From Podospora bellae-mahoneyi (taxonomy: Eukaryota; Ascomycota; Sordariomycetes; Sordariales; Podosporaceae): a stretch of 64,000 bases of DNA. The translations under genes were made by a program, and so were the position numbers. The stretch covers positions 1,116,001-1,180,000 of the forward strand of contig NC_085883.1 in assembly GCF_035222275.1 (NCBI RefSeq), read 5' to 3'. Shown piece by piece: positions 24,234 through 35,581 of this stretch. The notes beneath the pieces are model-generated. The model made no database searches. It was given only the letters and a program-made list of their open reading frames with translations, and had not been told where the DNA came from. The stretch's first letter is position 1. Every line of letters begins with the position of its first letter.

Positions 24234-26131
24234 ATGTCTATCGAGCTCGACAAGATCTTCGCCGCCTCCCCGGCGACAACCCGCGGCCAGCCAACCCAGC
24301 TCTCGGCCGATCCAAAGGGGGAGCAAATAGCTTTCGCTGTACGTCCCGTTGCTTCTTTATCTTGATATACATCATAATCTCTAATGTATAACCCCTTCAA
24401 CAGTCCGGCAAATCAATCTTCCTCCGCTCCCTCACCAACCCCTCCTCCTCCAAGCAATACACCTCCCACACCACCACCACCACCGTAGCCAAGTTCTCCC
24501 CCTCCGGCTTCTACGTCGCCTCGGGCGACATCTCGGGCAAGATCCGTGTCTGGGACTCAGTCGAGGCAGTCAACACAAAAGGCGAATACCCCATCATCTC
24601 GGGCCGCATCACCGACATCGCCTGGGACGGGGACTCGCAGCGCGTCATCGCCGTCGGTGACGGCCGCGAGAGGTTCGGCCACTGCATCACTGCCGACAGC
24701 GGCAACTCGGTCGGCGAGGTGTCCGGGCACAGCAAGGTCATCAACGCGGTGGCGATCCGGCAGCAGCGCCCGCTTCGCGCGGCGACGGTGTCGGACGATG
24801 GGAGCATGTGCTTCCTGCATGGCGTGCCGTTCAAGTTCAACAGCAAGGCGACGGGGCTGCACAAGGGGTTTGTTCAGGGGACCGAGTTCAGCCCTGATGG
24901 GTCGTGGTTGGTGACGGTGGGGAGTGATAAGAGGATTCAGATTTATGACGGCAAGACTGGGGAGCCGCTTAAGGTGGTTGGGGAGGGGATTCATGCAGGG
25001 AGTATCTTGGGTGTGAGCTGGAATAAGGACTCGAAGAGGTTTGTGACGGCGAGCGCGGATAAGACGGTTAGGGTGTGGGATGTGCAGTCGGGGGAGAATA
25101 TTGCAACGTGGAAGATTGGTGAGGAAGGGAGCTCCAACCCTCAAGATCAGCAGGTTGGTGTTGTTTGGACTCGTGGGCCGCAGGAAATTATCGTCAGTTT
25201 GAGCTTGAGCGGTGATTTGAACTATTTCACCGTTGGCTCTTCTACCCCACAAGCAGTAATTGAAGGCCACAACAAGAGCGTCACCGCGCTTTCGGTCACC
25301 TCAAACAGCAACGGAACCAAGGTCACAACCGGCAGCTTCGACGGCAAGGTGGTCGCCTGGGACATTGGGACTGGCGTCGGGAAGGCCCCAGAAGGCGAGG
25401 CGCACTCCAACCAAGTCGTTCAGTTCGCCTCGGCCGGTGGCAGGGTCTACAGCGTCGGCTGGGACGACACCCTCCGCATCATCGACGAGGCTACAAACCT
25501 GTTCCTCGCCTCCCCAGTGAAGCTCAGCTCGCAACCCAAGGGCATCTCGGCGTCTTCGGACGGCACGATCGCGGTCGCTCTCAACTCCAGCATCGCCATC
25601 TACGACAGCGACGGCAAACTTCTCGGCGAAACACCCGTAAGCTACACCCCCACCACCATCGCCATCAGCGGCTCTTATGTCGCCGTCGGCGCAGACAACA
25701 ACACGGTCCAGGTATACAACCTCGGCAGCGGAGGCAACCTCTCCCCGACCAAGAAACTGACCAACTCCACCGCCGCCATCTCAACACTGTCATTCCACCC
25801 GGAGGGAGAGCACCTCGCGGCGGGTAACTCGTCTGGCAAGATTGTCGTATACACCACCGGCTCGTGGGAGGTGGCCACCGACAGGTGGTCCTCCCACACG
25901 GCGAGGGTGTTGAGCATTGCGTGGAACAAGGCGGGGACGCACGCGGTGTCGGGGGGGTTGGACACGAATGTTTTTGTCTGGAGTTTGGCGAAGCCGGGGA
26001 GCAGAGTCAAGGCTGCGAATGCGCACAAGGATGGGGTGTATGGGGTTGCGTTTGTGGAGGGGGATAAAAAGGTTGTGAGCTCGGGTGGAGATGCTGCTGT
26101 TAAGGTGTGGAATGTGAAGAATTTGCAGTAA
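24234..26131 (+). CDS. Actin-interacting protein 1 (AIP1/WDR1), WD40 protein
   Basis: AIP1 binds cofilin-decorated F-actin and promotes filament severing and disassembly, for example in cortical patches. Exon 1 is 24234-24338. A 65 bp phase-0 intron (24339-24403, GTACGT...CAG) follows, and exon 2 is 24404-26131, giving 610 aa, the usual length. The N-terminus MSIELDKIFAASP followed by TTRGQP and SIFLRS is typical of the family. Many WD units follow (IRVWD, VRVWD, VAWD, VFVWS, VKVWN endings) through the C-terminus, fitting the two seven-bladed propellers of AIP1. The gene has its own promoter next to the transposon block and looks intact, with normal composition and no RIP signature. A 3' gap separates it from convergent alg13. 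Confidence 0.93.
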
Positions 26132-26498
26132 GGAGGGAAAAGGAAGGAATGAAGCGTTTATGAGTTCATGTATGGTATGGTATATTAATGGTGGTTACCT
26201 AGCCGGCGTTACTGCTGTTTTTTAATGAAGAGTATAGACTTGTTAATAGATGGAGTTTGTGTAGCTCAAGTTGATATATGTGTGGTATAGGGATATGATG
26301 ATGGTATCATGAACAACACCTACGCTTACACCAGCCCTAAGGATGACAGGTTGAAAAGCTCACCAATAAAAGTTTGTTCAGTGACCCTCTAATACACTTC
26401 TTTAGACTTTGATAGCCTATACCTATTCTAAAGAAAAAAGGTACATGGAAAAAGAAAATGGCTAAAAAAAGCAACCGCTGGAAATCAAGTACACTGTG

Positions 26499-26570
26499 TG
26501 ACGGACCAGGAGTTGAATCTGGATCTTCGCTCAAACTCGGGAATGTAATAACCGCTATACTATCACGCCA
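26499..26570 (-). pseudogene. Degenerate tRNA-like sequence
   Basis: The reverse complement carries a box A-like TATAGCGGTTATTAC and a box B-like GATTCAACTCC at tRNA spacing. Ends TGGCGTG and TCCGTCA pair imperfectly as an acceptor stem. The T stem has one mismatch and the anticodon stem is poor, with no U at position 33. The D-arm resembles fungal tRNA-Glu. It is most likely a dead tRNA copy or a SINE-like remnant, not a working tRNA. Confidence 0.3.
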
Positions 26571-26991
26571 CGGAAACACATGAATCTGGTCAAAAGACAG
26601 TATCAGTAAAAGAATCAAACCACCGCGATGACTTCCAACTGATTTGGCAAATGTAGCTACATCTATAGACGCAAGACGTCACATGTATCTGCTGGACAGC
26701 TTGAATCTCTGTACATGAGCAAAGCTACCCCCGACATCCTACTAAACTCCCAACACATGTTCATCAATGGACCCTCGAGCTACCAGTTGTATTGTCGGTA
26801 ATCTGTTCCCTAGACCCGCCGGCCCAGTTAGATTGCCCTCTCCCAGTGATCTTTCCCAATAAACCCACATTCAGCCAACTCCCGTCTGTTTCTTCTAGTT
26901 TTTACCCTCGGTCTCATGCGGATTTCAACGGTGTTGTGCTTCTTCCTCTCCATTTTAGCTCTCTCTCTTCTCTCGAATTGATCGATTCCAT

Positions 26992-27517
26992 TCATAGCCA
27001 CTCTCGTACGTTCCCCAACTGAGATACCAGACTGACGAGATCCATCACAAAGCGTACCCAGACATCACAGTAGGCCCTAGCGGCAATTCCAGCATAGAGT
27101 GCGACCATCCAACCAAAGAGGGGCGGCGATTCCAACACAGAGGACCACACCCGACCAGAAGAGAGCGTGTGCAAGAATTAGAAACAGTACCCACACCAAC
27201 GCAAAGACCAGTCTGAAGACCCAACAAAGAGTTTTCGCTAGAGACAAGAAAAGGTTGTCGATTAACTTGTCTAGCTTGCCCGCGGGGTTGCAGTCGGTGG
27301 CAGCCGGAGATCTCGGATCTTTCAGCAGTGATGTCTGGCGTCCCAAATCCTGTCCTTCTACCAGTACAGGGCAGTTCACATCAGACTTCTCCTTAACTGG
27401 CGTAGTGTGCTTATATTCTCGCATCGACTCGCTCAGTCGTGCAGAGCACTTCGAGTCCGGTATGGTAGTCTTCACCACAACGGCAACATCGCGCTGCCCA
27501 ATTTGAATTTCCGACAC
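26992..27517 (-). CDS. Possible small membrane protein, weakly supported
   Basis: An open frame from 27517 begins MSEIQIGQRD and runs into about 45 mostly hydrophobic residues rich in Leu, Val, Trp and Phe (two potential membrane spans), ending at 27077. An overlapping frame continues hydrophobic sequence (LFGWMVALYAGIAARAY) to 26992. An unrecognised intron could join them. It starts only 30 bp past the alg13 stop on the same strand. I recognise no family and find no clear splice pair, so it may be chance. Confidence 0.2.
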
Positions 27518-27547
27518 TGTGTCACCGCTGCCATCACAATTGGATTT

Positions 27548-28742
27548 CTAGTCCAGTTGCATCCGTGCGGCGTCAGCTGGCTCGACAGCGGCGTCAAGAG
27601 TTGGGCTGCCAGCCCCAGTTCCAGCTTTCTCCCGGGTTTCCTGTCTCTTGTCAAGCGACTCCAGTTGCAACAAGTGTTTCTTGCGCTCAAACTCCTCTGG
27701 ATAACACGTCAGTACCACCCAATCGAAGAGCTTGAAGCGTTCTGCCTCCGGGACAGGGAACGGCGCAGGCCTGTATGGGGGAAGGTGGTCCAGCCTGCCT
27801 TTTTGGATGAGCTGTAGGACTTTGTCAATGGCATGGGGAAGGTTGCTGTAGCACTGTTAATTTTGGCTCTACAAGATGTCCGAGCTCCTGGGAACTGAAT
27901 ACTTACTCAATCTTCCCATGGACCGCCCAGCCCTGCCTTTGTACCTCCACAGCAAGCTCCAGTTGGTGATTATCCATCAATGTTGGATTGGGCACCACAA
28001 TCAAGGGAGCCCCATATCTTCTGACTTCGAGAATGGTTCCCGCACCTGTTTAAATATTAGCTTTCTCAACTCCCGGGTATGAGTGTTAAGCAAAGAGCTC
28101 ACCTGCGTGCGCAATGACGCACCCTGCCAAGCTCTTGCCTTGCTCGCCACGGCATTCCAGCATATAAGGCTTTAGAACAGGAGCATAGGAGAAGCACTCC
28201 ACCTGCAAGTCTGCCAGCAACTCCCCTGAGCGCAAGGCCTCGAGCTGAGTCTCAAACCAAGCAAGGTTAGGACCACATTGGACCGTCAACTTCCTGAACC
28301 CGGCGACCTGTAGGCGAGTGAGGAAAGGGCCAGTGATGACCTGCTCGAGAAGAGGCAGGAAAGAAGCGATCGAGCCGATGGTGACAAAACAGTTACGTCC
28401 AGAGAGGACTGGGGATTCCTCAGTCGAGGCCATTTGAGGGGCAGAACTGGGTGTTGATGTTGATGTTGAACTAGATGTGAGGTCCAAACAGTGCACATTG
28501 TCTTGGCTCCTGTCCGAATCGGGACAGGTGGCGTCCGTGTTAGTGATGGCAGCCGGCAATGTCCCGTTATCGTTATCGGGCATCATATCGATATCGAACG
28601 ACCTTGAGAGGTTCCTCACACGTTCAGGGTCGGGCTTTTGCTGGGAACCGCCGTGGTGAGAGTCCCCTGTCTTGTTGAGGGTCCCAGCTACCGAGTAGGC
28701 AAGACTCGGTGGTGTAGCGGCCCTGGAAGTTGAAGTGGTCAT
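27548..28742 (-). CDS. alg13: ALG13, catalytic subunit of UDP-GlcNAc transferase
   Basis: With membrane partner ALG14, ALG13 adds the second GlcNAc to dolichol-PP-GlcNAc on the cytosolic face of the ER. Exons are 28103-28742, 27907-28045 and 27548-27845, joined in phases 1 and 2 by short GT-AG introns, giving 358 aa. The core starts with CFVTIGS at about residue 116. It then reads HAGAGTILE and [14 protein letters not shown], the UDP-GlcNAc binding motifs of this GT-B C-terminal half. The splice that makes HAGAG restores the glycine loop exactly. About 103 residues of Ser/Thr-rich sequence precede a second Met (residue 104), so translation may really start there. A charged tail follows the catalytic part. 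It diverges from rsm24 across 384 bp. Confidence 0.9.
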
Positions 28743-29126
28743 GCTGTCGTTGTTTCTTGTGGCTGTGAGCTAGCCAGTGCGAATGCTGAGGGTGGTTAAG
28801 ATTATCTTTGCAATTCCACCAAATTCTGGGAACGAAGTGAAGAGAAGGAGGTAAAATAAAGTTAAGCTCTCAGTTAAAGAGCAGATATTTCTTTCATTTG
28901 GCCATGAGGGCTCTTGTCACAGCACTGGCAAGTGCTCGCAACTTGGAATGTGCAAGTCCAAGTGTGGCGCAAAGATGTGGCTCGTGCTCAGCCAAGCTCA
29001 GCTCAGCTAGCACCGAGCGGCTGGGCCAAACTCCAAATTTTTGGCGACGAGAAGTTCCGGCCGCGCAGTGGAAGCCCCCCGTGTAAGCACCCCTCCACCG
29101 ATCCCGACCGACCCCAACTTCCCGGG
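28743..29126. promoter_or_regulatory. Shared divergent promoter region, alg13/rsm24
   Basis: This 384 bp lies between two start codons pointing away from each other. No specific binding site is recognised. An AGCTCAGCTCAGCTAGC run lies near 29000. Confidence 0.4.
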
Positions 29127-30353
29127 ATGGCTTCCGCCGCCAATTCTCTCCGGCTATGCCTTCGGGCTAGCAGACAATTATCAGCACGACCTGCAGCGTC
29201 CCCCCTCCTGCGCCGGGCCTTGACCACAACCGCCCCGCAATGCGCTCGCCCAGGTCGCAAAAAGGGCTGGAAAGACCCCAGCGACAATTTCGAGTTTCCT
29301 GAGCCATATGAGGGCAAGGTCTTCCAAGATTTGGGCGAACAGTTGAGGTACTCTCTGGAAAACGACGAGTTGGCCGAGGCCGACCGGGCTGCCGTTCAGC
29401 AGGCCCTGACGAGCTGGGAGAACAAGCCAAACGAGGAGAAGATGGAGGAGCAGCAGATTGTCAAAGAAATTGACAAGGAGTTTGCCCCTCTGAGAGCACC
29501 TGTACGTGCTAGGAGAAACTCTTTCTGGCACGAGGAAGAGCAGGACACCGACTTGATCACCGACGAGGTTGGGGAGGACGACTTTGAGGAGAATGACATG
29601 ATGGCTATGGGTCACGCCAAGCTGGAGGAGCACCGCGAGTACAGAGAATACGCACGTATTGCCGTGTGGGAGATGCCATTGCTTTCGAGTACGTGCCTCT
29701 GAGTCATGCTGCTGAGAGTATGTGGTACTAACACCCGCCAGAATTCGCAAAGAAGTTCGTGCCGCCCAAGAATAATGAGGTTCTTCGTTTCCGGTACACC
29801 ACATATATGGGTGAATTCCACCCTGCTGACCGCAAGGTCGTGGTCGAGTTTGACCCCCGGGATTTGTTCGAGCTCACCGAGGTACAGCGAGACAAGCTTC
29901 GCAAACTGGCGGGTGCCAGATACAACCCAGAAAGGGGAATCATCAAAATGAGTTGCGAGAAATTCGAACTCCCAGCCCAGAACAAGAGATGGCTTGGTGA
30001 CACGATTGCCAAGTTGATCACTGCGGCCAAGGTAGGATGAATCGATCCTCTACCGAGACCATAATGCTGATCAGATCATCTAGGACCCCACGGATACGTT
30101 TGAGGACATCCCCTTGGACACCCGGCACCACAAGTTCAAGAGCATCCCGAAGTACCCCAAGGAGTGGTACATGTCAAACCAACGAAGGCAGCAGCTCTTG
30201 GCTCAGAGGCGAGAGTCTTTGAAGCTGGATCATAACAAGAGACAGAACAGTCAACTGATTGATGGTGTAAAGGTGATCCAACAGGGCGCGCTTTCTACGC
30301 TCTCTGCGTCGAAGGAGAAGGAGCCCGTGGCAGTGCGGGTCAAGCCTCTATAG
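29127..30353 (+). CDS. Mitochondrial small-subunit ribosomal protein mS35 (Rsm24)
   Basis: This is a structural protein of the mitochondrial 37S ribosomal subunit. Exons are 29127-29688, 29742-30031 and 30084-30353, giving 373 aa. Intron 1 is 53 bp with a TACTAAC branch site; intron 2 is 52 bp. The Arg/Ala-rich N-terminus (MASAANSLRLCLRASRQLSA, then RRALTTTA) is a matrix-targeting presequence. The conserved MRP-S28/mS35 domain covers about residues 190-285: EVLRFRYTTYMGE, then HPADRKVVVEF, then KLAGARYNPERGIIKMSCE. An acidic linker lies between the presequence and the domain. The start ATG is the first in frame with the presequence; longer upstream frames lack support. Confidence 0.9.
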
Positions 30354-31594
30354 AGAGAGGGTGTGAGAGGGTTCTCACCCGGCGCCACTACCGTCAGCCG
30401 CCTGGTGGTATGTTGGCTGGCGGCTGTCGTAGTTGGTGCGGGAAATGTACATCATCTGTAAAAAGCAAAGAGAACATGTCAAATGTGTATAATAAACGAT
30501 TGTTACTGACTGTTGGTGTTGAAGGTTAAGGGGCGACCCCTGAAGCAAGCCTTGCACCCCCACAACCCCTAACCCTATAGCTTTCTCTCGTTAAAATCTC
30601 AATGGGTTGCCAACTTGGCTTGCCAGAGACGTCAAGCATGAACCTGGTACCTGGGAGGCTCCGAAACGGCCCCCACGTCCCGACCGGAGCATATCCACGA
30701 ATGCTTATCAAGCTGGCGGGTTTCTCACTTCGGGAATTAAAAAGAAACCGTCGATCGAAATTCTTCGCTTTTTGGAGCAGTTCTGGCTCCTCGAACAATC
30801 AAATGTTTGAAGGTGGGAGCCTCGGCAGCCCTTTGTCTTTGAGAGGGTGGGGTAGCATCCAGCACCAAATGTTTGGGCCAACTTGTGCCACTCGACTTGT
30901 GACACTCGAGAGGGGGATGCTACAGATGACCCCTGCATGCAGATGGTTAGTTGACTTCCATTGCAGTTCACACAGAGGATGCCATCTCAGCCTTCTATAA
31001 ACTTGATTTCCTTTAGGATCCCCCGAACGTTTCACTGAATGGAAAGATAGTACACGTGTCGCCCACGTCTTGTCTGCTGCAACGCAAATCTAAAGACTGA
31101 ACTCCGCCGAGAGTTCATGACAATACACCTAAGGCCCTTCTAGAAATGTTCAACACCACGTAGCGGCCGATGTAATTAGCGGCGGGCATGATGGGATGGC
31201 AAGGGGATGCTAGTGCAGCGCAAAGATGGGGTAGCACTCTGGGCGGCGAGAGGTGCCTCGGCTCCATCCACTTATTTTGATTAGGGATGCATCGGATTTC
31301 GATCGCATGCATGTTTCTTTTTCTTGAAGAAGGTCAGCCTTCCGGTGCCGTTCCTGCTTCTGGATAAAGACCTGCTCCTGTGATGATTTTGGGACTGCCT
31401 ACCTAGCTGTTGAAAGCTCTTGTTTCTGCCACCTTTTGCTTCTCCTCCTTTTTCTCTCAAACTTCCAGGTTGTCTGCTTCCATTCTCTCCATCTCTTTTG
31501 CGCCAGTTCATCGACCCTGCGCCAGAACCGAGCGGACCGACGCACGCACGCACGCACGTGAAAGCCACCGACGGGAAGAGACACACGACACAAG
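30354..31594. other. Intergenic region between rsm24 and aldehyde dehydrogenase
   Basis: This 1.24 kb contains only short conflicting frames. One CCCTAACCCTA-like motif lies near 30567. The last 200 bp are pyrimidine-rich, as expected upstream of a well-expressed fungal start codon. Nothing else is recognised. Confidence 0.45.
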
Positions 31595-33234
31595 ATGGCT
31601 ACCAAAGCTCCCGAGTTCCAGGCCACAGCCCTGGAGGCCATTCCCAAGATCGCTAGCCTCGCTCGCGGTCAGTTCCGCACTCACAAGACCAAGAACGTCG
31701 AATGGCGCAAGACGCAGCTTCGCAAACTCTACTGGGCCCTCGAGGACTTCAAGCCCCAGCTCGTTGAGGCGCTCAAGAGCGATCTTGGAAAGTCTAGCTT
31801 TGAAGCCCTCCTCACAGAGGTTGACTGGGTGAAGAAGGACTGCATGTGGATGCTCGACCATCTCGACAGCTTTGTCAAGGACCAGAAGCTGGGCTCTCCC
31901 GATGTCCCCGCCACTTATTCCATCATGAACTTCCGCGTCAAGAAGGAGCCGCTCGGAACCGTCCTCATCATCGGCCCCTACAACTACCCCATCCAGCTCC
32001 TTCTGTGCCCTCTTGTTGGCGCCATTGCCGCCGGCTGTACCGCCGTCCTCAAGCCCTCCGAGCTCACCCCCGCGTGCGCCATGTGGACCAAGGAGTTGGT
32101 CGAGAAGCGCCTCGACTCTGGATCCTTCTCGGTCGTCAACGGTGCCATCCCCGAGACCAACGCGCTCATGGCCGAGAAGTGGGACAAGATTTTCTTCACC
32201 GGCAGCGCCCAGGTCGGCTCCATCATTGCCCAAAAGGCTGCCCAGACACTCACCCCTGTTGTCCTCGAGCTCGGCGGCAAGAACCCCGCCTTCATCACCA
32301 AGAACTGCGGCAACTTGGCCCTGGCGGCCAGGAGACTCCTCTGGGGCAAGACCCAGAACGCCGGTCAGGTCTGCATGTCCCAGAACTATGTTCTCATCGA
32401 CAAGGACCTCGTGCCTACTTTTATCGAGTTCCTCAAGGTCGCCTACAAGGACATGTTCCCCAACGGTGCCAAGGCCAGCCCCGATCTTTCGCGCATTGTG
32501 AACAAGAGGCACTTCCACCGCATCAAGAAGATGTTGGATGACACCCAGGGCAAGATCGTCATGGGTGGTGAGCTGGATGAGAGTGAGCTGTACATTGAGC
32601 CCACGGCTGTGCTGGTCAACTCTGTCAACGACTCGATGATGCAGGAGGAGTCTTTTGGTCCTATTTTCTCCATTTACCCGGTCAACACTTTGGATGAGGC
32701 GCTCAACATTGCCAACTTGATCCACAAGACGCCTTTGTCGCTGTTTACTTTTGGTAACAAGGCTGAGAACAACAGAAGCACGCGCCCCTTTTCTACCCCT
32801 TAACCATGACAAATAGCTAACGGCATCCAGTTCTCAACGAGATGACCTCGGGCGGTGCGACCATCAACGACGGCTTCTTCCACGGCGCGGTCAACACGGT
32901 CCCCTTTGGCGGCGTTGGCGATTCTGGTTGGGGTGCCTACCGCGGCAAGGCCTCCTTCGACTCCTTCACCCACTTCCGCACCATCGCCGAGACGCCCGGC
33001 TGGGCCGAGAAGCTCATCCGCGTGCGGTACATGCCCTACGACTTCAAGGCCCTCGCCTTCCTCAACCGCCTCACCGAGAAGTCACCCAACTTTGACCGCA
33101 GCGGCAAGGTCGTCAAGGGGTTCGGCTATTGGATCAAGTTTCTGTTTGGTCTGGGCGGCAAGAGCGCCAAAGGTGCGTTCTTGAGGTGGCTTGTTGTCTT
33201 GGTGGCTCACTACATGTACACGAACCGATCCTAA
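31595..33234 (+). CDS. Class-3 aldehyde dehydrogenase (fatty aldehyde / beta-apo-4'-carotenal type)
   Basis: This is an NAD(P)-dependent oxidation of aldehydes to acids. Fungal members include yeast Hfd1 (fatty aldehydes, CoQ precursor) and Neurospora YLO-1 (neurosporaxanthin); the sequence alone does not choose between them. Exon 1 is 31595-32777, exon 2 is 32831-33234, giving 528 aa. The catalytic Cys is residue 260 in GQVCMSQN and the general-base Glu is residue 225 in LELGGKNP. The cofactor region has PYNYP and FTGS. The C-terminus FLRWLVVLVAHYMYT is hydrophobic, fitting a tail anchor as in Hfd1/ALDH3A2. The only splice that keeps the family spacing (ENNR-ILNEMTSGG) uses a GC donor at 32778 and an AG at 32830, with a CTAAC branch site. 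Confidence 0.88.
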
Positions 33235-33968
33235 GGATTCGGGACTGTGATCTGTGACTTTTGTACAGGGTTGTTTTGGGTGTTTTGTTTTAGTCTTGCT
33301 TTTTTGCGATTCCCCCCTGTGTCATGTTATACTCCCGATGAGGAGAAATGAAAAAGAGAAGAAATGGTTTCTAATGATATTTTTGTGCTGTTTTTATAGA
33401 CGACGATTATGAGAGACTCTCTTCCGAAGCTTGATGTTAGCGGACCACTTTTGACCCAAGAGCCGAGCGACCACCTTTCCAACCACCACACCAACCGAAC
33501 CGAACTGGATGAACTTGCATCGGCCAAGCTTCCTTCCAAGACACATATTACTACCTAATCTTTTTTTATACCTCGTGCTGTACTATCACCATTACTTGTA
33601 CTATATGGGCTGGCATATACTTTTTTCTTCTGTTTTTTTTTGTATCTTTTTTTTTTTTTTTTTTTTTTTGAATTTCATGAAAGGCGGCAGGTGGAAAAGG
33701 AAACGGCTCAGGTTATTAGGCTTGATGGTCATGGAACAAAATACCGGTTCTTTTTTTCAGGCATTTACAACATCATATATGTATTACCTACGCAAGCAGG
33801 CGTGGCATATTTCATGGCGTGTCTGGTGCGGAGGGAGTAAATTATATCTTCTTTTTGATATCATATGCCAACTTGGTTGTCTTGTGAATGGGTGTAACAT
33901 GCATGCCCAACCCGAGGGTTCCTTTTTACATTATCTATCCATTCCCCCCCACCCCCCCCCTTTTCCGA
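33235..33968. other. Intergenic region between convergent ALDH and rrp4
   Basis: This 3'-3' spacer of about 730 bp has a T run of about 23 at 33647-33669 and a C-rich stretch at 33945-33960. The frame overlapping the T run is not credible as a gene. Confidence 0.5.
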
Positions 33969-35042
33969 TCAGTTCCTCAACGCTCTTGTCAACTCCTCCC
34001 CCCTCTGCCCGCCCAAATAGATATCCTCCGCCCCCGTCTCTCCCAACATGGCCATCTCACAAGCCTCGGCATACCCCCGTATCACCATATCCTCATCCAC
34101 CCTGCACCCATTCTCCACCAACGCCGTCACGACGTTCCTCAGTCTGGCAATCTCCCTCATGGTAGCGCTGTCAATAAAGTCATTCTGACTGCTGTACACC
34201 CCCGCGCTGACATTCTCCTCCATATTCGTAATCCCCATATGCTTCTGCTCCAGCTCCTTGGCCACCTGCTCAACATGCTTGCTGATCCAGACGTAACCAT
34301 TCACCCCCAGTATAACATCCATCTTCCCCCCTCCGTTCTGCCCCTCCATCGTCCAGACCTGTCTCCTCGACCGTACTACCCCGGACCCGCCGCCCTGCCC
34401 AGAAAGAGCAACAAACAGGCCGTTGCGGAGTTTTCCGTATTTGAGCGAGCGCGTGTGGAGGACTGCGCCTCCGTCCTGGAAGAGCTGCTGCACTTCGGCG
34501 ACGACGAGGTCGCCCTCGGCGAAGAAGGTGCGGATTTGGAGCTCGTCGGTTTCTGTGCGCTTGCGGAGGATGCCGCCGGGGAGGTTGATGGCTGAGAGGG
34601 GGAGGGAGGCGAGCTGGATCGAGTTGATGTCTACGCGCCAGCGCTTGGCTTGGACTTCGAGGATGCGGCCTACTACTAGGTCGCCTACCTCGGGGGTGTA
34701 GCGGGCGCGGAGGGGGGAGACGGAGATGAGCTTGTTGGTGCGGGTGGTGATGCCGGCGAGGGAGGAGGTGATGTTTGTGGTGCTGGGGGGGATGTAGGTG
34801 CCGTGGCCGCGCATCCATTGGGGGTCTGGGGTGATGAGGGTACCGGGGGTGACGAGGTTGGTGAAGAGGAGGTTGTTGGAGGGGTGGGTGGATTTTTGGT
34901 GGGAGGGCAGGCCGAGGGAGGCGAAGTCGAGGTGGGCGCCTCCTCCGCCGTCGTCGCTGGAGAGGTCGGAATCGGAATCGGAGATGTCGTGGGGGGAAGG
35001 GGGTGGGTGGGAGGGTTTGGGGGGGAGGATTGTGATGGGCAT
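33969..35042 (-). CDS. rrp4: Exosome complex subunit Rrp4 (EXOSC2)
   Basis: This is a cap subunit of the RNA exosome, guiding RNA into the ring for 3'-5' decay and rRNA/snoRNA processing in nucleus and cytoplasm. A single uninterrupted exon encodes 357 aa, close to yeast Rrp4. An acidic Ser/Asp region (SDSDSDLSSDD) near residues 20-30 is followed by the N-terminal domain (LVTPGTLIT, GHGTY). Next is an S1 domain (VGDLVVGRILEVQAKRWRVD, about 115-200) and a KH domain with the diagnostic GxNG as GVNGYVWI (about 245-255). It diverges from mct1 across 539 bp. Confidence 0.93.
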   Translation of the reverse strand: MPITILPPKPSHPPPSPHDISDSDSDLSSDDGGGGAHLDFASLGLPSHQKSTHPSNNLLFTNLVTPGTLITPDPQWMRGHGTYIPPSTTNITSSLAGITTRTNKLISVSPLRARYTPEVGDLVVGRILEVQAKRWRVDINSIQLASLPLSAINLPGGILRKRTETDELQIRTFFAEGDLVVAEVQQLFQDGGAVLHTRSLKYGKLRNGLFVALSGQGGGSGVVRSRRQVWTMEGQNGGGKMDVILGVNGYVWISKHVEQVAKELEQKHMGITNMEENVSAGVYSSQNDFIDSATMREIARLRNVVTALVENGCRVDEDMVIRGYAEACEMAMLGETGAEDIYLGGQRGEELTRALRN

Positions 35043-35581
35043 TTTTCTTGTGAGTGAGACCTCGGGGGTCTGATATTGAAGTGGGGTGAGATGAAACTTC
35101 GATTTTTGGAAGGATTGATGAAATTGATACGGTGGCGGTTTGAAGGGTATCTCTAGACTCTCACACGTCGAAACTATTTTGCTGTTGTAAAGTTGGGTTG
35201 TGAACTAAATGAGATGAGTGTTTTCTACTTCCTCACATCTCAAAAGCGATGTGAAGCTCGAGCCTCCAAAATTCAGTTTCCACACTTCCGTTTCCCGAAC
35301 GGTAGCTAGCCAAGCAATGCCCCACCCCCGGATTTTCTCCGTTTTGATTCTAGCTTTTCTGCAGCTTTTCTTGCCTGCCGCCGCAAGTCCCGCTAATGCT
35401 TTCCCGCCCTCGCTTCCCGTTCGTGACCCGAATCCGTCATCTCATCCCGTCACTGATCAGAAGCAGCTTCCTTGATTGATCGATTGATTGATCATGACCT
35501 CTTCTTTCCTGCTGTAGCTCATGAGGCGACCGCCCTGAACCGTCCCCAGCTTCACATGGCTGGGACACTGCCGGAGATTAC
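35043..35581. promoter_or_regulatory. Shared divergent promoter region, rrp4/mct1
   Basis: This 539 bp lies between divergent start codons. A GATTGATC-type tandem repeat lies near 35474-35493. No known site is assigned. A short frame at 35218-35475 resembles a signal peptide but has no family and is probably chance. Confidence 0.4.

Larger units (their letters stand above)
26132..27547. other. Intergenic region between AIP1 and alg13 (convergent)
   Basis: This 1.4 kb lies between convergent genes. It contains a degenerate tRNA-like sequence (26499-26570) and a weak hydrophobic ORF on the minus strand (26992-27517), both listed separately. Otherwise nothing is recognised. Confidence 0.5.

Noticed and set aside
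30354-31594. Possible small genes between rsm24 and the ALDH
   Set aside because: Frames at 30526-31035 overlap on both strands with no motif or consistent start.
31508-32812. 434-codon frame antisense to the aldehyde dehydrogenase
   Set aside because: It mirrors the real gene codon by codon in GC-rich third positions and has no family motif; the sense frame has all catalytic residues.
32753-32830. GT donor inside FGNK for the ALDH intron
   Set aside because: It would delete about eight residues that the family keeps between the beta strand and the SGG motif.
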